Source: Petasospora fabianii (lineage: Eukaryota > Ascomycota > Saccharomycetes > Phaffomycetales > Wickerhamomycetaceae). Taken from it: a DNA stretch of 64,000 nucleotides. The DNA is taken from NCBI GenBank assembly GCA_022641835.1, contig CP048721.1:389599-453598 (forward strand), read 5' to 3'. This document shows, piece by piece, positions 37,717 through 47,995 of the stretch. Numbering within the stretch: the first letter of the stretch is position 1; every line of letters starts with the position of its first letter. Made by a program: the position numbers and the translations under genes. The notes under the pieces are model-generated. The model was not told the DNA's origin and did not search any database. It saw nothing but the letters and a program-made list of their open reading frames with translations.

Positions 37717-37736
37717 CACGTGACGTCAATCACGTG
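37717..37736. promoter_or_regulatory. E-box / CRE / E-box composite upstream of YBP
   Basis: CACGTG (37717-37722) overlaps the palindrome TGACGTCA (37721-37728), and a second CACGTG follows at 37731-37736. CACGTG is the Cbf1/Pho4 core, and TGACGTCA the CRE bound by ATF/CREB-type bZIP factors such as Sko1. The cluster is about 155 bp upstream of the YBP ATG, a normal promoter distance. Confidence 0.55.
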
Positions 37737-39873
37737 CCACATTTGTACAGTCTTACAATGTAAGAAGGGATCAGTATTGTCGAGAAGAGAGACCCATTGT
37801 GGGTTATGTTTGGTACTATTGTCGAAAGAATAACATTGGTTTGCCAGCAATGTTTCCTGCAATCTTGCGACATCTCCGCGCGACGTGCAATCTGGGCAAT
37901 GTGGGGAGAGCAGAATGGGACCCTTGCCTTTTTAAGGTCCAGGTGGATCGCCGAGCATTACAAATCATACAGCTCGATATTGACATATAAAGAGGCTGTC
38001 TTTGTATCTCCGGCTTGTGGGGTTTTGTTTATTGTACAGTTGATCGAGTGAGGATTTGAAACCAAAAACTAGTACCCATTTGAAGTTTATTGTACTGGAT
38101 TACTAATTTGTGTTCGGGATTAGAAGTGCATACCTGTGACGGGCGGGTGGCTACTCGCGGTAGGGGTGTACCCCCTTTATCGTACATTACTATTGCCAAA
38201 ACCGCAGCTATACAGATAGAACACAAGGAAGACACACATCGTTTGGAGTTTTTAGGAATGTTACCTTCTCATAGCTGACTACCATGCAAATGCCGATTAA
38301 AAGCGTTCATCAATGCAATGCAGGAGGTAAATTCAATTGTCTGGAAGATGCCTCCAATGCTTGGCCCCATAGTCCATCTCTTGAGTTGAGGCGCTTGGAC
38401 CATCAACTCTCAAGTGAAGCTTCTTGGTTCCTACGGGCTTTTTATTCTGCTCAATGAGTTAGCCCAGTGAGTTATAGTGAACTCCCTCTACATGGCTCGT
38501 TCCGCCCAAATCGCCTATGCTTATCAGGTCTCGACAAATTTCAAGGCGCTACGTGGATAAGATAATCAGCTCACCTACCGTAGTAGGTCGAGTATCTGCT
38601 AATTCCTGATCCACTAGTGATGGACATCTGCGAATTAACTAGTCATGGATTCCTTCAGTCATCAGGTTGAGGCTGTAGCAATATATCGGCATTGCCCCAT
38701 GTAAAGCAGCTTTTGCAAAACGCTTGCCGCCCAACCCCATATGTTGTTTCCACACACACATAGATACCTCGTTGGTACTAGTATGGTTATCATATGTGGA
38801 CCCTTTCATATTCAACTGCACTCCTACCTTACAGCATATTGTGAGTTGATACGCCGATCCCTCGTAAAATATCGCTAGTTCAATGTTGTACGACTACCGC
38901 TTCGATCTTGATAGCGCTATCGTACATTATCAGTGGCATCAAACTTCCGAAAACCCCAACGGAAGAAGAAAGTTATGCCCGGTGCCTGTGCAATGCTTGA
39001 TCGGCCAATCGTAGGGCACACGGTAGTGCATGATTTGATATATAGAACTATCTGTTGGTAGGGCTAGTGATCTTGCATCTTTATGGTGTCATGTCAGCGC
39101 GGAGCTTCCGGATTGGGATAAGTGCCGCCGGGAAGGGCATGCCGGTGTTGCATACAAACCGTTGGCAAGGACAGGCAGAAGCTCAAGAGGTCTTGTTCAA
39201 GGGTCTCTGATCATGCTGTTAAGGTGCTTGGATTCTACGCTCTTTTGGTGATGATGATGTTGTTGACGGTTGTGACAAACGTGAGAACGTAGTTGTAAGC
39301 GAGTACGGTAGGGGGCCTGTCAACCGCCATGCATACAGAGGCGGCTCATTCAGCAGGAAATAAAACTAGGTCCTCAACACTCAGCTTCTGAGGGCCTTAA
39401 AGAGCGGAGCTGGAGTCGCAGGTAAGCCCTAGCGAGCGGACCTTCGTGTCTCGGTGAGGACCGGCAGAGACTTGGCTGTGAGTGACGGCGGGGGCCGGGG
39501 GAGGACTAAGCGATGGTGGTCAGCAGCAATCTGCGGGAATCGGGAAAGAAGAACCCCCAGGCTTCTACGCTTTTTCCGGGCTTCCCCAAAAGAAGAATTT
39601 ATTATCGGTGCTCGCGTGGCGCTACCCCCATAAGGGAGTGAGGTTTGTTAGTGCTTGCTCTTCACCCTTTGAGCGGTCCTTGTTGTGACAGTTGAGGGGG
39701 GAAGAAAGCGGAGAGGTTTTCATATGGTGTGATTATGAAAGTGTTGGTGGATGTTCTTAGCGATAATACTAGCTAAGTTGTGGGGCAGCCGTAGTCAGTT
39801 TACTGTATTGACCGATGAGTATGGTTCAGATGTGAGGGTCCTGCTCAACGGTAGGCGCGCAGCCGATCCTGTC

Positions 39874-39918
39874 TGCCTAGCCTGCCTAGCATGTCTAGCC
39901 TGCCTAAACTGCCCTAGA
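39874..39918 (+). repeat. Degenerate 9-bp minisatellite (TGCCTAGCC)
   Basis: Four consecutive units TGCCTAGCC, TGCCTAGCA, TGTCTAGCC and TGCCTAAAC, then a partial TGCCCTAGA. Scattered related pieces (CCTAGACC, TGCCTAGCC) continue to about 39960. It lies in the permease upstream region. Confidence 0.75.
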
Positions 39919-40353
39919 CTGGCCCCCCTAGACCCCTGCCTGAGTTTCTGCCTAGCCCTCGCCTGGCCCTGTCCAACCCAGTCGAGTCGCGCGCGGGTCG
40001 TGGGGCGGAGATCGTACGGCACGAATAACAACCAACACCCGCACTCAAACCAACACCCAACGCCGCACTATACAAGAAGCCCCCGTACGCGTGACTATGT
40101 CTCTCTTACTCTGCTGAGCCTTTGACTGTGCCGTTTGCCCCAAAAACGGGTTTCCCCACATTCATGCTCCGTGTAGCCTGCAAGTGCTTTTCTTGGATCG
40201 TCAACTTGCTCCCCATACGTTGATCAAAAGACAACGGGGCCTCTGACAGCATTTTCCATAGAGAAGAATATCGTTCCACCATCGGGAATCCTGCAGCCCC
40301 AACTCGCTTGTTGCAGCTTCAATTAACATCTCTCTTTGGCTGTGCGAGCGCGC

Positions 40354-40504
40354 GATAATAAAATAAAAAAAAAAAAAGAAGGCAGTATGCGTACCTTATC
40401 AGCTTCAAGTCGATAAACTGACGCGCCATGCCGTTGGCGACAAAAGAAATCACGACCGATGCGGGCCACAAGATCATCGATGCTGGTCCCGGCCCTATAT
40501 ATAT
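40354..40504 (+). promoter_or_regulatory. Permease promoter: GATA boxes and TATA element
   Basis: GATAA at 40354-40358 and 40412-40416 and its complement TTATC at 40396-40400 cluster within 65 bp. They are followed by TATATATAT (40496-40504), 83 bp before the permease ATG. GATAA sites are the targets of Gln3/Gat1-type factors in nitrogen catabolite repression, expected for an amino-acid permease. Confidence 0.55.
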
Positions 40505-40586
40505 CCAGAGCTGCCCCCGCGTAAGGAAGTCAGACGAGATGAGTTAAACTACGAGAAGAAGACACCAACACCCCCCACTGCCTATC

Positions 40587-42260
40587 ATGTCCTCCGCTTC
40601 CATGAAGGACGAAAAGGTGGCTTACACCACCGACGCGAACGCCGGTGACTCCTCCACTGGCTTTGTCGATGATCTCGAAGTCCAACTTACTGAACGTGAA
40701 CTTATCGAGAATGAGGATGGTCTTCACAGAGGTTTGAAATCCAGACACATTCAGCTTATCGCCCTTGGTGGCTGTATCGGTACAGGTCTCTTTGTCGGTA
40801 CAGGTTCCTCCCTTGCTAAGTGTGGTCCAGCTGGTCTCCTCACTGGTTACTTGATTCTTGCTACTGTCATCTTCTTTGTCATGAATATGCTTGGTGAAAT
40901 GGTTTGTTATCTCCCACAAAAGGGTGGTGCTGTCTCTGATCTTGCCAAGAGATACGTCGGTCCTGATCTCGGTTTCGCCACTGGTTGGATTTACTACTAC
41001 ACTTTTGTTATTTTGATTGCCACTGAAGTTACCGCTGCTGCTATTGTCATTGAATACTGGACCAAAAAAGTTCATGTTGCTGTATGGATCGTTATTTTCC
41101 TTGCCGTTATCATCGCTCTTAACTTCTTGGCTGTTCGTTTCTATGGTGAGTCCGAGTTCTGGTTTGCATCGCTCAAGATTCTCTGTATCCTTGGTTTAAT
41201 CATTGTCGGTATCGTTATCTTCTTCGGTGGTGGTCCAAACCAGAAACGTGTCCTCGGTTTCCACTACTGGAAGACACCAGGTGCGTTCGCCTACCACTTG
41301 CTCCCAGGTAACACTGGTCGTTTCCTTGACTGTTGGACCGCCGTCATCAAGTCCGGTTTCGCCTTCATTGTCGGTCCAGAACTTGTTGCCATTGCCACCG
41401 CTGAGACTCAAAGACCAAGAAGAAACATTTCTAAGGCTGCCAAGAGATTTGTTTACAGAATTATGTTCTTCTACGTTGTTGGTTCTCTCGTCATTGGTGT
41501 CGTTGTCCCATACAACAACCCTAACTTGCTCTCTGGTACTGGTAACGCTACAGCTTCTCCATTTGTCATTGGTATTAAGCTTGTTGGCATCAACGTCCTC
41601 GACCACATCATTAACGCCTGTATCTTGTCCTCTGCTTGGTCCTCTGGTAATTCCTTCTTCTACGCTGGTTCCCGTTTCTTAAAGACCATGGCTGAAGATG
41701 GTGATGCTCCAAAGATCTTTGCCATTACCAACAGACACGGTGTTCCATACGTTGCATGTGCTCTTACTGCCCTCATTTCTCTTTTGGCCTTCTTGAACGT
41801 TTCCTCTTCTGGTGCCCAGGTGTTCACATGGTTCTCTAACTTGTGTACAATTTCTGGCTTCATCGGTTGGATCATTGTTGCCATTTGTTACTTGAGATGG
41901 AGAAAAGCCGTCCTTTACAACAACCTCTGGGATCGTGTTCCATTCAAGACTAGAGCTCAGCCATTCGGTGCCTACTACGTCATCTTCATTATCTCCCTCA
42001 TCTGTATCACTAACGGTTACGAAGTCTTCTTTGACTTTAACGGTCCAGACTTTGTCGCTGCTTACTTAACTTTGCCTGTGTTCTTCCTCCTCTACTTTGG
42101 CTGGAAGGTGTGGAAGAAGCACTGGTCTTGGGGTATGCCAATTGAGGAGATTGATATCGTTAGTGGTTTGGATCAAGCTGAGAAGATTGAGGCTGAGTTT
42201 GAGGCTAGAGCCAAGCCAGTCCATGGTGTGTTGCAAAAGTTCCTTGACTGGTTGTTGTAA
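40587..42260 (+). CDS. Amino-acid permease (YAT/AAT family)
   Basis: Plasma-membrane proton-coupled amino-acid importer. The 557-residue protein has a soluble acidic N terminus (about 1-45), then the family start LHRGLKSRHIQLIALGGCIGTGLFVGTGSSL broken here as RHIQLIALGGCIGTGLF, and about 12 membrane helices. The consensus SGFAFIVGPELVAIATAETQRPRR (the intracellular signature, seen around ELVAIATAE.QRPRRN) is present. The loop after TM8 (ASPFVIGIKLVGINVLDHIINACIL) and APKIF..T.RHGVPY fit the Dip5/Gap1 branch. C-terminal sequence is short and lacks the Gap1-type tail. Substrate cannot be read from sequence; a Dip5-like acidic amino-acid permease is one possibility. The coding sequence is rich in GGT, GTC and CTC/CTT codons, suggesting high expression. 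Confidence 0.93.
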   Translation: MSSASMKDEKVAYTTDANAGDSSTGFVDDLEVQLTERELIENEDGLHRGLKSRHIQLIALGGCIGTGLFVGTGSSLAKCGPAGLLTGYLILATVIFFVMNMLGEMVCYLPQKGGAVSDLAKRYVGPDLGFATGWIYYYTFVILIATEVTAAAIVIEYWTKKVHVAVWIVIFLAVIIALNFLAVRFYGESEFWFASLKILCILGLIIVGIVIFFGGGPNQKRVLGFHYWKTPGAFAYHLLPGNTGRFLDCWTAVIKSGFAFIVGPELVAIATAETQRPRRNISKAAKRFVYRIMFFYVVGSLVIGVVVPYNNPNLLSGTGNATASPFVIGIKLVGINVLDHIINACILSSAWSSGNSFFYAGSRFLKTMAEDGDAPKIFAITNRHGVPYVACALTALISLLAFLNVSSSGAQVFTWFSNLCTISGFIGWIIVAICYLRWRKAVLYNNLWDRVPFKTRAQPFGAYYVIFIISLICITNGYEVFFDFNGPDFVAAYLTLPVFFLLYFGWKVWKKHWSWGMPIEEIDIVSGLDQAEKIEAEFEARAKPVHGVLQKFLDWLL

Positions 42261-43636
42261 GCTCGTTGGTTAAGTTTGTCGTTTGGTTTTTGTCTACATT
42301 CATTTGTGTATATTAGAGTGATGCTGAGTGAGTCTTGTCTTTTGGTTGATCCGGAGATGACCTCAGTGTACATATTTTATGATTAACACTTCTTGTTTAC
42401 AGTAATCACTTGTCACTGTAGCTCATTGTGTACGTTTATATCAATTATGTCGTGTCATTTGACTCATGAGAGCATGCTTATAGGGTGCGCAGGTACAACA
42501 ATAGACAGCTCGGGCTTTGATATCTCTACGGGGTCCCTTGAACGCGAGTATAGCACAAAGCGGGAGGGCAGGAATGAAACTAGTGGCACTAAAAATCATA
42601 TTCTCGGCATTTGTTGCCCCTTGGGTATTCTTGGGAACGTGTCACCAGAATTTTGGAAACCTACGCTCATGAATTTGAGGTCGAAGGATCACCTGCAGAG
42701 CTTTGAGCGACGAAACGCGCTTGTATCGAAGGAGTTTCTCGCGAGCCCCTGATTGAGGACCCCAAATTCTAGAGACACACACCCAAACTGTGTGCACTTT
42801 TGCTCTTCCTAGTGCTCCTTCTTTGTCTCAAAAGCTGAAAAAGTAGATCTTGAGCACGATGCCTATGACCGAGACGATGACGTATCCATGATCCCGAACC
42901 AGTTTAGCATCTGAAATACGGTACGTGGCGAATCTTCTCCACCTTATGCTAACTGGTTTCGCGAAAGCTGGCTGTGGGGGAAGGAGGCTGGGCTAATATC
43001 CTGCAGGCTTTCAATGTCCCCGAACCGGTAAATGAGACACAGCCAGCTGTTCCGAACTTGGGGGTCCATTTCTTATGTTTGGAATTTCAAGACGGGCCCT
43101 GAGTGTTTTGCCATCGACGCAAGCGAAAGATTGACATTGTGTATTTTGCTTTGTTTTGTTTACGCCTATACCATTTCCGGCAGTTTACCCTATTGGGACT
43201 CATGTGCCAATTTATCCCACATTCAGTCGTTTTGGCGAAAGTTTTTGGCGCCAAGAGGCGCAGATTTTTCGCAAAAAGCAATAATTGTTTTTCCTCTTTC
43301 AGCGATTCGCGGGGTCAGTAAATCCCAGTTAAGCAGGGTATGTAGTGGCAAACCTCTAATTTTCATGCATCTGGGGATCCCAGAATTACAGGTCTCTATT
43401 TACTTTTGGCACATCCGAATTTGGAAACTGCAACTGCCGTTTCGGTCGGAGCATGTCACCGGGCAGCGCCAAATTTCAGCTGGCAGCATGTTACATGGTC
43501 TGCAGTAAACAGCCCTCCCTTGGAATAAAAAAAAACATCTTCCCCCCTCCTCTTCAACACAACATTGCCACAACAAAGTCAGGCAATTCCCTTCGACACA
43601 CGCTCTCACTACCCTCAACGTCGAAATCTGTTCACA
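42261..43636. other. Intergenic region between the permease and SUR7-family gene
   Basis: A 1376 bp tandem spacer. A perfect Gcn4/AP-1 site TGACTCA lies at 42460-42466, nearer the permease end than the SUR7 start. An A-run precedes the SUR7-like gene (43527-43535). Short ORFs here lack coding character. Confidence 0.45.
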
Positions 43637-44488
43637 ATGAAGGTCCCTCTCTTTGCTTTTATCCTGCAGATTGTTCTGCTCGCAGGTGCCACTTTGCTCC
43701 TTGTTTTCGTCTTGCTTTCTGGAGGTGTGAGCCACTTCCCATTCAACAAGTTCTACTGGATTGAAGCCGACACTTCTGCCATCTCTGGTGCTCCAGACAT
43801 CTCCCGTTGGACCTTCTGGGGTCTTAACGAGAAGACCGACAACAAGAACAAGGCTGTTGATCTCAACCCAGCTTATGCATTCTCTCCTGTTGACAACTTC
43901 CAGACTACCAGCGGTGTTCCACAAGATTTCATTGACAACAGAGACGTTTACTTCTACTTGTCCAGATTTGCCTTTGCTTTCTTCTGGATTGCTATGGCCT
44001 TCACTGGTGTCTCTCTCATTCTCTCCATTTTCACTCTTTGCTCCTACTCCATCGTTAAGATTAACGGTTGGTTGCTTTCCATTGCCCTCCTCTTTGATGC
44101 TGGTGCCGTCGCTATGGAGACTGCCATCTCCGTTATGGGTAAGAGTGCCTTCAGTAATGACGGTCACTACGCTCACATTGGTCCAGCTCTTCTTGGTGTC
44201 GCTTGGGCCTCTGTTGCTTGTTTGATCATCTTGTTCTTCCTCTCCTGGGGTGAGTACATTGGTGCCTCTTACAAGAAGCACAAGAACAGAGTCGCTGCTG
44301 CTAAGGCTGCTGAGTCCCAGTCTGCTCCAGCCAATGATCGCTACCCAACACAGCAGCCAGCTCAGACCGAGTTTGAGGACCCATACGCTCAGCCACAGCA
44401 GCAACAACAGGGTACCTTGGCTAACGACAGCGGTATCAAGTTCTTCAGAATTGGTCGCCGCAACAAGGAGGATCAGGAGTCTGTGTAA
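43637..44488 (+). CDS. Sur7/PalI family eisosome membrane protein
   Basis: Four-spanning plasma-membrane protein of the Sur7/PalI family; Sur7, Fmp45 and Pun1 relatives mark MCC/eisosome domains and help wall integrity. The ATG at 43637 (MKVPLFAFILQIVLLAGATLL) is chosen because the upstream 24 codons begin with TTG and are unlike the family; length 283. TM1 is residues 5-28. A long extracellular loop (about 30-110, with W and DxSxxxGAPDISRWTFWG) follows, then TM2 (about 117-140), TM3 (about 145-165) and TM4 (about 186-208). The C-terminal tail is cytosolic, Gln/Ala/Pro-rich and ends basic. Which Sur7 paralogue this is cannot be told. Confidence 0.88.
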   Translation: MKVPLFAFILQIVLLAGATLLLVFVLLSGGVSHFPFNKFYWIEADTSAISGAPDISRWTFWGLNEKTDNKNKAVDLNPAYAFSPVDNFQTTSGVPQDFIDNRDVYFYLSRFAFAFFWIAMAFTGVSLILSIFTLCSYSIVKINGWLLSIALLFDAGAVAMETAISVMGKSAFSNDGHYAHIGPALLGVAWASVACLIILFFLSWGEYIGASYKKHKNRVAAAKAAESQSAPANDRYPTQQPAQTEFEDPYAQPQQQQQGTLANDSGIKFFRIGRRNKEDQESV

Positions 44489-45323
44489 TCAGGTTTTCTT
44501 GAGCCAACATCTTTAATACCCTCTCAAAGATCCAAAAAGATACTCATTGTCACTGTCCAATTATCCATCCCTCACAATTTAATCCCTGTCACCTCTATAC
44601 CATTCCCGGACAATTATATTCGGCAACAATATTCGATTCCAGTTCATTCGCATGCGCTTATCTATTGGTTTCAGTCCCTGAGTCTCTGTCATCCTTTTTT
44701 TATCACAACCGGTTTCAATCGTTTTTAATGTTTAATGGGTTCGCCAATCCACGGATACCCAAGATATCACCCCATCATTCCCAGTCTACCTGACTACCTC
44801 ATAATGTGCCGGTTTTTCTACCTTTCTTTCACGTTCCTTTTTTCTGAACTTCTACTCGTCCATTGCTACTGTGTAATATAAAGCGAGACTTCTTTTTGAC
44901 TAATGCCAATGGCTGTAGCTTGACTGGTTTTTTGAAGTTTGAACTAAACATAGGGCCCTAGACTGGAGGCTAGCTCCGCAAAAAATAGATAATAATGTGT
45001 GGCGCCTACCAGTTTGTGGGTACTCCCTCAAAATTTCGCAACCAAAACAAACAATTCCGACCAAATCCACCTGCTCAAACCGACCCACCATCGATATCCG
45101 GCTCATCTCCACATCACAGCTGATTGAACTCTTGGAAAACACCACGACTTGTCGTTTATCCACCTTAAACTTGTCGGTTTTCTGCCAGTACTCTTTGGCT
45201 TCTCCTCTGTCCTTTTAACGCGCTGCCATCCTTGCAAAGTTGCTGAGCCACGTCCCGCAACAATAATAACAACAACCTCATTAAGCCCCCAGACCTCGGT
45301 TTACAAGTGACACATCCGCACAC
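44489..45323. other. Spacer between SUR7-family and BED-finger genes
   Basis: An 835 bp tandem intergenic stretch with T-rich patches (44694-44702, 44837-44843). No motif, RNA gene or ORF that I can support. Confidence 0.45.
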
Positions 45324-46361
45324 ATGTCCAATCTCAACCTGGTCAACTTTGACCGCACACACAATAATGATCAGATAGATACTGCTATCCAGCAGGCGTT
45401 GTCCAGCTTTGATCCCCATGAACAACAGCTGAGGGCCCACCAGGACAAGGGTTCCGTCCCAATTGACCCATCCATCGGCTCAGTCACTGACAAGGCTGTT
45501 GCAGCTGCTGCTGCCAACGCTGCTACGTTTGCCAGAAACACCGCCCAGGCTGCCGTCAACTCTTCAAAGATCCCAGGTCAAAGACAACAACAATCAGGTC
45601 CAAAGATCTCCAAGCCAAGAGTCAACAAACCAGGTCAGAAGTTTGGTGCTAAGAAGAAGTCATGGGTTTGGAACTGGTTTATCCAGGACCTTGAAGATTG
45701 CAACTTGGCAACATGTGACTTTTGTGGTAAAAGCATTAGAAGACTGTCATCTGACAAGGGCTCTCCAAAGAAGCTTGGTGAGCATTTGAAGACGCACAAA
45801 ATTGACAGACAGACTGTGAATAGCAGAAGAGAGTCTATGATCCAACAACCACCAAACAACGAGAACCGTCCATTCTTTAACACTTTGAACGGGCCAAATA
45901 ATACTATCTACAAACCTCAGCCAATTCAACAGCAACAAGATTCAGAAGCACCAACGTCTGCAGAGCCACAGGATGAACAAGACGATTTGGACCACACGCT
46001 GTTTGACCAGTCACCGTACTCACGGACAAAGTTCCAGAAGGAGGTTATGAGATTCCTCTCTGAGAACAAGCTTCCACAGAATATTGTGCAGAGTCATTCT
46101 TTCAAGCAACTTGTCTATTCTCTCAAACCTTCCGCTGTCAATGACTTGAACGACCTCAATAGTATGTATCAGGAAGTTTTCCAATCAGCGGACAAAGTGA
46201 TGAATGTTGTTGGCGATCAGCAGGGATCACAGCACCCACACCCACATCAACATGATCATCAACGTCAACATGAGGTCGGTCACGAGTCGCAGTCAGAAGA
46301 AGAGGACCGTGGTGATCCAAAAATTGCAAATGTTGATGATCTCAATGACGGTTGGGTTTAA
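45324..46361 (+). CDS. BED-type zinc-finger protein with a hAT-transposase-like segment
   Basis: A 345-residue protein I do not recognise by name. The N-terminal 100 residues are Ala/Gln-rich. A basic stretch KPGQKFGAKKKSWVWNWF leads into a BED finger: CDFC (C131, C134) and HLKTH (H154, H158), with the aromatic residues and spacing of the BED class. A Gln/Asn-rich linker follows. Around residues 236-280, SRTKFQKEVMRFLSENKL, then PQNIVQSHSFKQLVYSLKP, resembles the region just after the BED finger in hAT transposases (lPf.iveh.gF..l...L.P). The RNase H-like catalytic part is absent; the rest is a His/Gln/acidic tail. It is probably a DNA-binding regulator derived from a hAT element, but this is inference. 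Confidence 0.8.
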   Translation: MSNLNLVNFDRTHNNDQIDTAIQQALSSFDPHEQQLRAHQDKGSVPIDPSIGSVTDKAVAAAAANAATFARNTAQAAVNSSKIPGQRQQQSGPKISKPRVNKPGQKFGAKKKSWVWNWFIQDLEDCNLATCDFCGKSIRRLSSDKGSPKKLGEHLKTHKIDRQTVNSRRESMIQQPPNNENRPFFNTLNGPNNTIYKPQPIQQQQDSEAPTSAEPQDEQDDLDHTLFDQSPYSRTKFQKEVMRFLSENKLPQNIVQSHSFKQLVYSLKPSAVNDLNDLNSMYQEVFQSADKVMNVVGDQQGSQHPHPHQHDHQRQHEVGHESQSEEEDRGDPKIANVDDLNDGWV

Positions 46362-46711
46362 GTGATATTAAAACTAGCTTATGGTGTCTATTTGTAATGA
46401 TTTGTTGTTTTTGTATTCGAGGTTGAGCCTCTATCTACCTTTCTATAGTGTCGACTTTTTAATGTATCATTTTTACGCCTTCTCTCGGATGACAGCGTAC
46501 TAGTTGTTGGACAACTTGCGAATCACTCCTGTTGTTCATATTATAGTGTAGTACTAAACTGTCCCTTTATCTACATATTTCATAACCTTAACAAACAATT
46601 ACAGTATAACATTACTACTCAACAAACATAACAAGTTGAGAGGAAACAGGGTAAATTAGAGCCTTGGTGGTATCACACACGGCATCACACCCACAATACA
46701 CACCTTTCGAC
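46362..46711. other. Convergent spacer after the BED-finger gene
   Basis: A 350 bp A/T-rich region between two converging stop codons, as expected for overlapping 3' UTRs. Nothing else seen. Confidence 0.5.
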
Positions 46712-47995
46712 TCACTCAGTAGAGCTGTGGTCATTGTGAAGAATATCAGTGTATGGTTTATCCTCTCTTGATCTGTCATCTTGGAATGTGTCAGCCTCAG
46801 ACTTCTTGGATCCACAAATACCCTTTCTGATCTTGTCTGGTCTGTAGAATCTCAAATCGACACGAGATGTCAAATAGATGATACTGACAATGGCCTCGAG
46901 AAGTCCAAACATGATATACATCACCACAGGTCTAAAGATCCACGACTCGTTAGCATATGTATCATCGATAAAAGTGGATGCACATCTGAATGCTGATGAC
47001 ACGAGAAGGAACAAAGTAGTGAGGCAGATGATAAAGATGGAGTGATTGTGTCCAAGTTTACCAGATTTGGAAGTAACACTCTGGGTCTTCTCCAATGTGT
47101 TGGTGTAGTGTGTTGTTGATGGAATAATTCTAACTGCATCAGCACTGTCTGGTTCTCTTCTGGCGAAAGTCTCCTCTGCATCACGGGCAGCGTTCTTTGG
47201 AGGGAAGTAAAAGATGCCAAAGCTCTCGATCCACCATGGCTGGAATGTCCATATCTGACGGGCAGCTGCTGATGGTGGAAGGACAAAAGCGGAGATAACC
47301 AGCAGGAGAGCACCAAGGGAGTAAACAGTACAGAGGACAGCTGCAGCCTGTGCAGCCTTCTTGCACATGCTAAAGCGCTTCTCTGACAAGAAGTAAAGGT
47401 ATGGAATCACAGCACCGAGAACACCCATGACAACGACACCAATGACAATGACGTAAACGAGAATCATAGCGTTCCAGAACCAACTCTTAGAACCAATGTG
47501 TGGATGTCTCCATGTAAAGATTCTCTGTGCAAGCACCAAGTTGAAAGAGGCAAGGAACACCATTGGGATGATGAGGAACACTTCAGAGGCAATTCCAATC
47601 TTGAGTCTCTGGATATCTTGAGCCCAGCGCACTCTGAAGGCAAATCCGAGCCAGCGGAGAAGGGCATGGAAGATAAACCCTATCGAAAGCCAAAACTTGT
47701 GTCCTCTAGAGATGTTCTTGACAAAGATATAGGTATGGGCAAACATCAGGATGACAAAGACAGCAGTAAAGATGGACGATGGTGCAATATCCTTGTGTGT
47801 TGGATAAGATCCAAAGAGTGAGTGCTGGACACTTGTTGCGTAATCAACGAGGTAAGATGGGACAGTCTCAAGGCCAAGAAGTTTCTTCACTTTAGGCACG
47901 AGCTGAACGATACCTGTACCAGTGGCAGCACCGTTGGTGAGTTCGTGCATCATGGCGGCCAAGCCGCCTCCAGAGCCACCGAGTGAGGAAGACAT
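46712..47995 (-). CDS. Multi-pass integral membrane protein, unknown function
   Basis: I do not recognise this gene. From the ATG at 47995 (MSSSLGGSGGGLAAMMHELTNG) it has 427 residues; the upstream in-frame extension lacks family-like sequence. Six or seven hydrophobic helices are visible: around residues 69-90 (SSIFTAVFVILMFAHTYIF), 98-116, 135-158, 175-198, 215-240 (AAVLCTVYSLGALLLVISAF), 318-340 and 370-390. Between helices five and six is a soluble loop containing WWIESFGIFYFPPKNAARDAEE. The layout (helices, conserved Trp/Phe-Pro loop, helices) resembles fungal DUF3112-like or RTA1-like membrane proteins, but I cannot choose. C-terminal tail is charged and Asp/Ser-rich. Confidence 0.8.
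   Translation of the reverse strand: MSSSLGGSGGGLAAMMHELTNGAATGTGIVQLVPKVKKLLGLETVPSYLVDYATSVQHSLFGSYPTHKDIAPSSIFTAVFVILMFAHTYIFVKNISRGHKFWLSIGFIFHALLRWLGFAFRVRWAQDIQRLKIGIASEVFLIIPMVFLASFNLVLAQRIFTWRHPHIGSKSWFWNAMILVYVIVIGVVVMGVLGAVIPYLYFLSEKRFSMCKKAAQAAAVLCTVYSLGALLLVISAFVLPPSAAARQIWTFQPWWIESFGIFYFPPKNAARDAEETFARREPDSADAVRIIPSTTHYTNTLEKTQSVTSKSGKLGHNHSIFIICLTTLFLLVSSAFRCASTFIDDTYANESWIFRPVVMYIMFGLLEAIVSIIYLTSRVDLRFYRPDKIRKGICGSKKSEADTFQDDRSREDKPYTDILHNDHSSTE

Larger units (their letters stand above)
37562..40586. other. 3 kb gene-free divergent region between YBP and the permease
   Basis: No convincing ORF. Contents noted: an E-box/CRE composite (37717-37736) near YBP; a small inverted repeat (38573-38588, ACCTAC..GTAGGT); a degenerate 9-bp tandem repeat (39874-39918); an A-rich run (40359-40378); GATA cores (40354-40416); and a TATA box (40496-40504) near the permease. 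No tRNA or transposon ends were found by eye. Length is unusual for this otherwise compact chromosome. Confidence 0.5.

Noticed and set aside
39751-40125. 124-codon ORF with a Leu/Cys repeat
   Set aside because: The repeat translation (LACLACLACL) simply reads the 9-bp minisatellite; no other coding sign.
43032-43508. 158-codon ORF upstream of the SUR7-family gene
   Set aside because: No homology signal, no domain, and it lies in promoter-like DNA; chance ORF.
45165-45440. 91-codon minus-strand ORF overlapping the BED-finger start
   Set aside because: Antisense to the promoter and first codons; no domain.
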